A DNA stretch of 64,000 nucleotides from Berghia stephanieae. Its lineage: Eukaryota > Mollusca > Gastropoda > Nudibranchia > Aeolidiidae. Numbering within the stretch: the first letter of the stretch is position 1; every line of letters starts with the position of its first letter. Location of the stretch: the NCBI GenBank assembly GCA_034508935.3, contig CM067442.1, positions 85,457,448 through 85,521,447 of the forward strand. The letters are read 5' to 3'. This document shows, piece by piece, positions 14,229 to 23,200 of this stretch. The position numbers were made by a program, and so were the translations under genes. The notes beneath the pieces are model-generated. The model worked only from the letters and a program-made list of their open reading frames with translations. It made no database searches and was not told where the DNA came from.

Positions 14229-17200
14229 AGGACAGTGTATTTCATCAAGATGATCGTTTTGGTGCTGATCACGCACCTCTTCAGCTGACAAGTACCCACC
14301 AACACTCTATATATATATATATATAAAAATGTATATTATTTATTGTTGTTGTTGTTGTTGTGGGTAGTTATTTACTGTAGGGAATTTTCCAGTGATGCTC
14401 TATGTTTGTGTGGGACTTTAAAAATCGTTTCAATCAAGCGTATATGTCTTTTGGTCTATTACTGCTCTCTGTTTGAATAAGATCCTCCTTTTTCCTACTT
14501 TTCTTTTTTTGCTTAGCTCTTGATCTATAATTTTTTTAATTTTTCCATCTTTGTTTCTTTCTTCTGTTCTCTGACAAGACTTTAAAAAGTGTTATGAGTA
14601 CAATGGTGTATACAACTGTGAAGTGGTTTTGTTTCAACCATTTTTTTTCATTCCCCTGTGTGTATCATAAATTAGACACAAGTGAGACTGTTGTCGACCC
14701 AAATCAAGTGTCTGCATGGTGGCAGCGTGTTCGCAACATGTGTGCACAGTCAGAAAATGTAGTGGCAGGCTATCTATCTGTTTTAGTGTGTCGAGCTGTT
14801 GCTGCCCATACCCTTGGAAAGGAAAAGTCAAAGGTTTGTATTGATTATTGTTGTGATCTAGGCTGGTGCTATGGTGTTGCTTTCATTTGATAAAATAATA
14901 ACAATTTGTGAAAAAGAATATATCAGAAATATCTAGCTCATTAAACATGACTTTGAATGACAACATTACTTTATTCATGTCCCAAACCATTTTAGCAAAA
15001 TTGTATTCCCTATTTTTCGAATGATGATATGCTCACTTTGTCAAAATTGTCCATATTCTCTGAAACGCGCATATTAACTTATTTCATAGTTCATAATTTG
15101 CTTCTTTACTTTGTTTCTCAGAATTCCAACATACTAATTATAACTCGGCAAGAGTCATGCCTTTCTCTGGAAAGTCGAAACAACCTTATCACATGACAAC
15201 AAACCCAATAAATGAAGATTTTTAGAGAATATTGATCCCCTGCTCTATATTATACTGGGCCATTTTTTAAAATTCTATAAAAGAACTCTTTTCATATTTT
15301 TATTCATGAGTTTCTTGAAAATTTATCTCACTTAGCACTATTTACAAAAGCCGAGATGTATCAGCCATGTCTTTTCACAGCAAAGCATGGTTTTAATATA
15401 CATAGCAAAATTGTCATATTATTTTTTTAATATTTGAAAGGATCCAGATGCAGATACTGCTAGCACAAAATCTGACGATGCTGAGCAGCCCAGTGTTGCT
15501 GATGTGAGCTTTGAGGGTCACGACTGGGAAGCATTTACTGTGGACTTGGAATTGTGGGAACTTATAACCAAACAGTTCGAGGATGTCATTGCCATTAGCA
15601 CTTTGCTGAACATTCCATCCTGTGACAATACCAATAAAAAACCAGGCCAATCAATTTCCCTTTCTGTGTTCAAACTTTTAAATGGAGGCAAAGGTTTGTG
15701 TCAACAGTTGCTAATCATATCATATCATATCACATCAATATGGAGAGCGGATGGGCATTATGCCTTCAATTGATCCATAAGGCAATTTAGAAGTATTTTT
15801 TAGAATACAACAAATGCAGATTTTCTTTAGTAAAAATACAATGAGAATTTTAAGAAATTTTAAAAAGAAAGAACTCAATAAATAAATTACATTGGTAATT
15901 GTATGCAACATTGAAAACTTATTCATCATATGAGAGAGTTCCTTATCTTCAGCAATTTGGAAGGCATTAATTGAAGAAGAATTTTTTTGTTTCAAAACAC
16001 GTTTGTATCAATGTGATTAGAATAAATAACATATTAAAAAAACAATTTTTTAAAGAATATTTGAGTAATGCCGTGAAGTATTTAAACAAGTGTATTTAGG
16101 ACATGGTGGAATGAATCAATAGTAGCATAGTATTTCGTTTTTCAATTTTTTACATTTTGGGTTTCGTATATTTTTAATTCCTCCTTTTCAAAAAGTGATT
16201 CCTAAATTAATTGACTTAATACTAAAATAAAACTCCCATTATTATGCTAGCCGCCAATTACAACTCACAGCCTATTTATCTGAATATATTTATTGATCTT
16301 TTAACAATCATAATATGCGTTTTTTGTGCAATATAATAATTGAAAGTGTTTGAGAAAGATTCTTATTGTAACAATCAATGGTTTGTTCATTTTAAATAGC
16401 AAAATTACACCAAAATTACTGATCATCACTCAGTTGTGCATTGGCTCCCTTTATTTCGGCTGCATTCTTGACATTTGTTTGTCTCACTTTGAATAGAATA
16501 TTGATTCTGGCATTAGGAAAATCATCCTGTCCTTCTTAATATTTTGGGGCTGTGCAATGCAGCCATCGGTTTTGTATTTCAGATAATCCCATTAGAGATG
16601 AAAAAGATGTCATATTTGTGTCTGAGTATTTCTTTGCTTCAAATGTCATTATGACTTCTGGTGTCATCTTATTGAAATTGGGTCATTTAGCCGTTTTCAA
16701 TCAACTTTCTTGGAGTTTTAGGTAAATCATCATAATAAGATTTGTGGTCTTTTATTACACATAATTAAGTTTATGCTATGAACTGAATTGAAATAATTTC
16801 CCATGATGTTCTACAGGCTCTGTGTCAGAAATTGTTGCTCGCTATGTTGTAGACCAACATTTAAATCCAGCATCCCTATTTAACAACTTTTATAACTGTG
16901 ATACAAGTAAAACTGATGAAGAAAATGATCCCTGTAAGAGAGACAAAAGTGCTAAGAGTCCCAGCACAATGGATGAAGGCACTGAGGAGACATCAGAATC
17001 GGAAATTTCATTGGAAGAAACAATCAAGCCCATGACCAGTGGAGATAAAATTAAATGTAAGAAAATCCTGTATACGTTTGTATGCAAATACAATTGTCTT
17101 TTACTTAAGTAAATGTTGAATTCATGAACGTCTTGTTTTGGAAACTTCAATTCAATTTAAAAACAAAACAGTTTATTTTTACACCTCGATAACTGTGGAA

Positions 17201-20200
17201 GAAAGGAAAGAAGTTATTTAAGATATTCTTTTGTTGTTACCGAGCCAGAAACTTGTTTTTTTGTGTTTTTTTGAAAGATATTGATATTTTATCTTGAAGA
17301 GATATGATTGAAACAAATAATCTATGATAATTAAATTATATATTAGAAAATATCCAAGAAACGTCTATAATTTTATTTTATCATGGGAGTCAAATTCGCT
17401 GACTGTAATTATTAATCAGAAAGATTATAATGCAGTGTTTTCTAGCACTGATTAATTTATTCTCATTTCACATCGGCTGAGATACATGACACTTTTAAAA
17501 AATCCTAATCTGCTTTGATGTACTTGAGTGCTTTATTACACAGGTAGTTTGTTGTATTTAAATATTTGCTCCTTTAAAAAAAATACCTCCCTCCCCCCAC
17601 CCCCAATCAATGTATTGGCTGTGAGAGAGTTGATGTGTGGTGGAACACACAGGTGCAGTTTCGCACTCTTCAGAAGCTATCAAAGTATCAATGATGATTT
17701 AACATCTCAATTGCTCTAAAGGTAGGGGTTAATGCAGTAAAAATGGGGCTTATAGGCAATTGTTCGAAATGTTACTATTTTTCACCTTTTGTCACCATTA
17801 GCACTGTTTAAAGTATAGCAATAATTAAAGTGACTTTGAAAAAGAATTGTAAAGCAAAAACTTTCTACATAATATTTGATCATTGTTTTATTTTTCAGAC
17901 CAAATGAATGAGTTGAGGAAATGTTTCCCTCACAGTCTCAATAATGATATCCTTTTGGCAAACTGTTGTTGGGAATTTGCTGTTGTGTGGAATAAAGATC
18001 CACAGGTATTTGTCTTCAAACTATGATTTTAGTGTTATTTTCCTTGAATTATTTATGATTTGCAGAAACGATTTTTTAAATAATGCTTAATTTGGACTGA
18101 CCAGGCTTACGTCAAAATGGTTTATGGTGCAGAAGTTATTTGAAAAAAATAATATTAATAATCAAGTTAATTTTAATGGAATATAAATTAATTGAGCGAA
18201 GAAATTATTTTTAAAAAAGTCTGCTAGACTGCTCCTTGTATTTTATTTATTTATTTTTTTCTCTCAGGTGACTCACAATCTAGAATTGTCCATCGAATAC
18301 CTTAGGCTAGTCCATAATGCAGTGTTGCGGCAGGGTAAGTTAAAAAAATAAATTCATTTGCTTTTGTTTTTGCTGTTTTCTCAAGTAACCATCATTTGTT
18401 GGAGGCTAGATGAAAGTGATGTCATGCTTTACAATATGGAGGATGTAGTTTCATTGACAGGCTATGGAATGCGTACAAATTTTGCTCCAATCCACAAAAT
18501 GCCATTAATCTGATAAGTTGTGATAATGGTGGTGGGTTTTTTTTTTTTGGCTTTTCTTGAAATCTATGGAAGTCAAACCACTCAAAGTGCGATTCATGAG
18601 TGGATGAGTGACAGGTAAAATTTATATTTTATTGGTGTCAAGATTATATCTTGGGTAATCCATTTGATTTGGATGTTATTGATGTCCTATCGGGCTGTTT
18701 GGGCTCCTGATAGCTCAGTTGGTAGAGCACTTGCTTCACATGCAAAGGGACCAAGATTGATCCTGGGTGCTGTCGAGATATTTTTCTGACCACCCAGCAG
18801 TGATTGGGTAGCTGGATTTGTTAGACCTGATGGAAAGTACTTTGCAATAGACTAGCGTCCTTTCAAAAGGATTGCAAGCAATTGGTATTCTCCATTTCAC
18901 GCAATAAAACCAGGATACACTCAGCTCCATAGGCCTTATAGCTCTGAAGGATTACTTATCTGGCAATTGGTGTTGCATATTGCTCAAATCCGTGTACTAA
19001 TGGTGATATAGATGTAGTATTATTAGGTGCTTGGCTGTGGAACTGTGGAAATGCACTATATAAGTGTGAATGTTTTATTTATTTATTTGGTAGTTTTATC
19101 TTTTTTACTGTTTTCAAGAAATGCATTGATTCACCATCCTTTTTTAATCAATGTTCCATATTTGATTGAATCAGGTGTATGTAGTCTCCTGTGGCATATG
19201 TTTGTACAGAAAAGAGTGTCAGCTGCTGCCTCCCTCATGGAAAAGGTCAGACTCATGATTCATTAGCAAACTTATTTTCTGAATAAGATTTAATATCATA
19301 TCACTTTGATTTAAGAAGTACATTCTCTTTGTTTAGAAACTAAACTTTATTTTGACAATATCCTTCTGCATCAATATCATTATGTGTTTGTGTTTGAAAG
19401 TCAAATTTGAAATAATTGTTTTTCTTACCTTCACAGGTTGGCAAACCACCAAAAGACAGGTTATGCAGAAAGGTAAAAATACTATAAATTTATCGCTTGA
19501 CTTAATTTAATCATTATCATCATGATCACCATCATCATCATCATTATCGTCATTGTTGACGTCGTCGTCATCATTGTCGCCATACTTTTCATAGCCTTTA
19601 CCAATCATGATAGTCATTTTTAAAGAAATTCTGTCAATTTTTTTTTTCTTATATTCCATTACAGGAAGTTGGTGTGTCTGATTCTGAGCTCATCACGTTT
19701 ATATCTTTGTGTGTTGATTTTATGGAAATGCTAATGGATGTGAGTGTTGTTTTTTACCTTTATGCATATTAATTTCTTTTACTTCTATTTTAATACCATT
19801 GATTGGATACTCGTACAGTCTTAAGAAAACGGTCACATTTGAATAGAATGGGGTTAACATGAAAAGTACTGAACGAAAATGAATATAACAGCTTAAAAAA
19901 AAAGAACAAATCACTTAATACAGAACATTTTGGGCTTAATACCCTTCTCTAGACAATAAAAACAAATCATTTACTATTAACTTCAGTCTGTCAGATATCA
20001 CCACTATCTGTCTTGTTTTATAATATTTATTGCAAGCTTGTCATTGGAATTTGTTGTAAAAATTTAGTGAACTATTCATTCATTCATATTATTTTTTATT
20101 TAACTTTTGTTTATCAGGCCAATTGTGAGGCTCATGAAGTGCCTGTTTGCAACATTGAAACAGAGTGGCAGAAGGCTCAAGGCCCCACCTCCCTGCTAGA

Positions 20201-23200
20201 ACTTGCCATTGACCAGAAGGCTACAAACTACGGCCTTCTGAAAGTCCATTACCACTTGTTGAAAATTATGTCTGCTGTGTTGTCTCTGGGCATGAAGTCT
20301 GTTAAAGTTCTGTCCCTTTTTGACAATAAGGTAGTGACGAAATCGTCATTTGATGTGTTTTTCATTTTCCTCCAGTATTTAATATGATTGATTTAAATTA
20401 TTTTATAACATTTTTATAAGGTAGTAGTAGTATCTTAGTAACTAATTTCATTTAATGTGATTTTTTAACTTATTGTATGTGTATGTACCAGGATTTTGTT
20501 TTTAACTAAATATGCAGAAATATAGATAAAATGTAACGAATAAGTAAACTCACATGTAACATACATGCAATCAATTTTTATTAAATGTGAATTGTTAAAT
20601 TACTGCTTACATACTTTATATTTCAAACTCTTTCTTTTCAGGGAAGGTTAGCTCTGTTTAAGGAATTGTATTCTCACCCCCTCCTACCCAATCAAAAAGT
20701 TGATAGTGAATTGGTTATGAGTAGAAAATCTGTAAGTCCTTTTATTTTGAATTGTTTCATTCATATTTTGAAACTTGCTAAAGGATACATTTAATTTGCT
20801 TATGTGATCAACCGCGTCAATATGATATTATGGTAGAATGAATTAGATGGAAGAAATTCAATTCAAAGTTAAAGTAATCCTAATTAGGAAATTTAGACTT
20901 TTTAAGAAGCAAAATCCATTCATCTTCCTCAATGAAATTTTTTTTTTCACTCAAGTTGTCTATATTCATCCAGACATAATATTGTTTTGAGACGATTGTT
21001 ACATATTTTCATCAAACATTCATCAATTATTTTTCCGCTCCCCTTCCCTTATCAAAATATCTCATCAAACAGCTACTCCCACCCCCTTTAAAAAAATGAA
21101 TTTGATCAAACCTTTAAAAAAAGAATAGGCATGCTATAAATAACCGCGTTTATATTTTTTTACAATTCAAAAACAGGATTAAAAAGTGACAAGTAACATT
21201 TAATCACTTCACAAGCTATAGTTTTAAATATATCTTTTATTGTAAAATAGCGTTTTTACTCTTATTCACCACTGGCATCTCTCTCCTGCTTTTTGAATTA
21301 CTGATAAAACCTGGATTCTTTCAAAGTTTTTCCCTTCAGCATCTGAACTTCTATTTGTTTATTACTCGCTATTCTCATGCATTTCCATCCCCAAACCAGC
21401 AGAATTCTTATTGCCACATTTTTCATGTATACTTCGATATAACCTGATTAGTTAAACAAGTTTGATTTTTTAACATTTTCGCTTTTCATTGAGCAGACTT
21501 TTTTTTTTGTTCGTATAACTCCATATATATATACAGTGCACTCTGGATACGTCGACGTTGCCTAAGTCGATTTTTACCCAAGTCGATTTTTTTTCTTGGT
21601 TACTCCCCCTTCTTCCTATATAACATTAGTAAAAAAAAAAAAAACTCCACATAAGTCGATGTCGCTTAAGTTGATGTTCTTATCACTCATGACTACAAAA
21701 AAAATCACAAATAAACAAGTATTTCCATTGGTTAAAAAAGCTACCAGTAAGAATTTTAAGTGGTTAAGAATATCCGCGAACAATTGGCGCACATCGATGT
21801 GATGTAGGTGCTTTGCCTGACGTCCGTGTTCAATGTACATGAGCAGTATTGAATAACTTTAATTTCTCCATCTCAAATTTTACATTGTCGCAACTTCAAG
21901 TTCAAGATTTTTTTTTGGTTCAATCCCAGGCCATCCTATGTAATGGCCCTCTTAATTAGTATGAAATTTTATCAAGAAGAATTCAAGTCAAGTCCACAAC
22001 TACAATGGCAAACCTATCGCGGAAAAGGAAGATTCGATGCATTTGGAAAGTTTGGCATGCGACAGAAAATCATCGCATAGGAAATTGGCATACCAGCTAT
22101 TTCTGTCTCGACGATTTACAAGAAGCATGACCTTGACCTAGAGGCTCCTACCCTTCCGCTTTTCGTGGAATAATTTCACTTAATTGGTATACATTCCACA
22201 TTCAAGGCAAAAATTCCGCTTTTCACCTTTCCCATCAAGGAAAATTAATTTTAAAAATCTCTAGTGAAAAAAAAGTGAGCTGTGGCTTATTTCGTCATCT
22301 CCTATGGTCAATCAACACACATTGTATGTCTGATTAGTCTCTTCAAAGTGTGTGCAATCAACACACATTGTATGTCTGATTAGTCTCTTCAAAGTGTGTG
22401 CTGCTGATGTCGGATAATATTTTATGTTTGGGAGGGGGGTTGACCGAAGTATTATTATTATTATTATTATTGTGACTCTGATTCGTGAGGTCAATGACCT
22501 TGGTAATATTATATCTTGGCTTCAATCGGTAATAATATCATTTGAGTACGGTCAGCTTCTTTCCCTATTTAATTTTAGCCCTGTGTCCGTGTGTGTGTGT
22601 GTGTGTGTACCGGCACGCACGTTTGCTTGATTAGGTGTGTGTATGTGGGAGAGGAGGGTCCTGACAAGGTTAAATCCATCCATTCAATGCTTTGCTCTCA
22701 GACGGCCAGGACCTGTGTGTTCTCTATTATTATTTGACCCCATTCTTAGTCTTTACACAATCTGTACATTTTTACACATTTTTTATTTTTAATCATTTGA
22801 GTACTTTTGGATTGTCTATTACATTTTCTGTTGCAAAGCATGTCACAGTCGCGGGTGGTTGGATGGGAGCATCACCCTTGAATCATATACCTATGAAGTT
22901 CGCATGGGTGTACGATCCGATAGTGATGTCGTTTCTTCTTCTCTTTACTAGCCTATCCTGCTTCTTTGGTTTGTGATTGTATTTTTGACAGGGGATATTT
23001 TTTTTTCTGTAAATCTTCTGCCTGTGTGTTCTTGGTTATTTATAATTTAGCTTATGATATCTTTAGGTTATGATTTTGATTTACATTTGTACTATTTTTG
23101 TTAGATTGCTTGTTTTTTTTGTTTCAGCGGTCTCTCATATAACCTCAATTGTGTTGGAAGAGACCTAAAGCAACAAACAAACAAAAAAAAAATGTCACAG

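Noticed and set aside
14224-14311. Second hammerhead ribozyme on the minus strand
   Set aside because: CTGAAGA and a good stem II are there, but GAAA is replaced by AAAA and no stem I/III closes in the required positions.
18701-18775. tRNA gene at the SINE head (also 53797-53870, 45600-45672)
   Set aside because: A and B boxes are present, but the acceptor and anticodon stems do not pair and the sequence continues into the SINE body.
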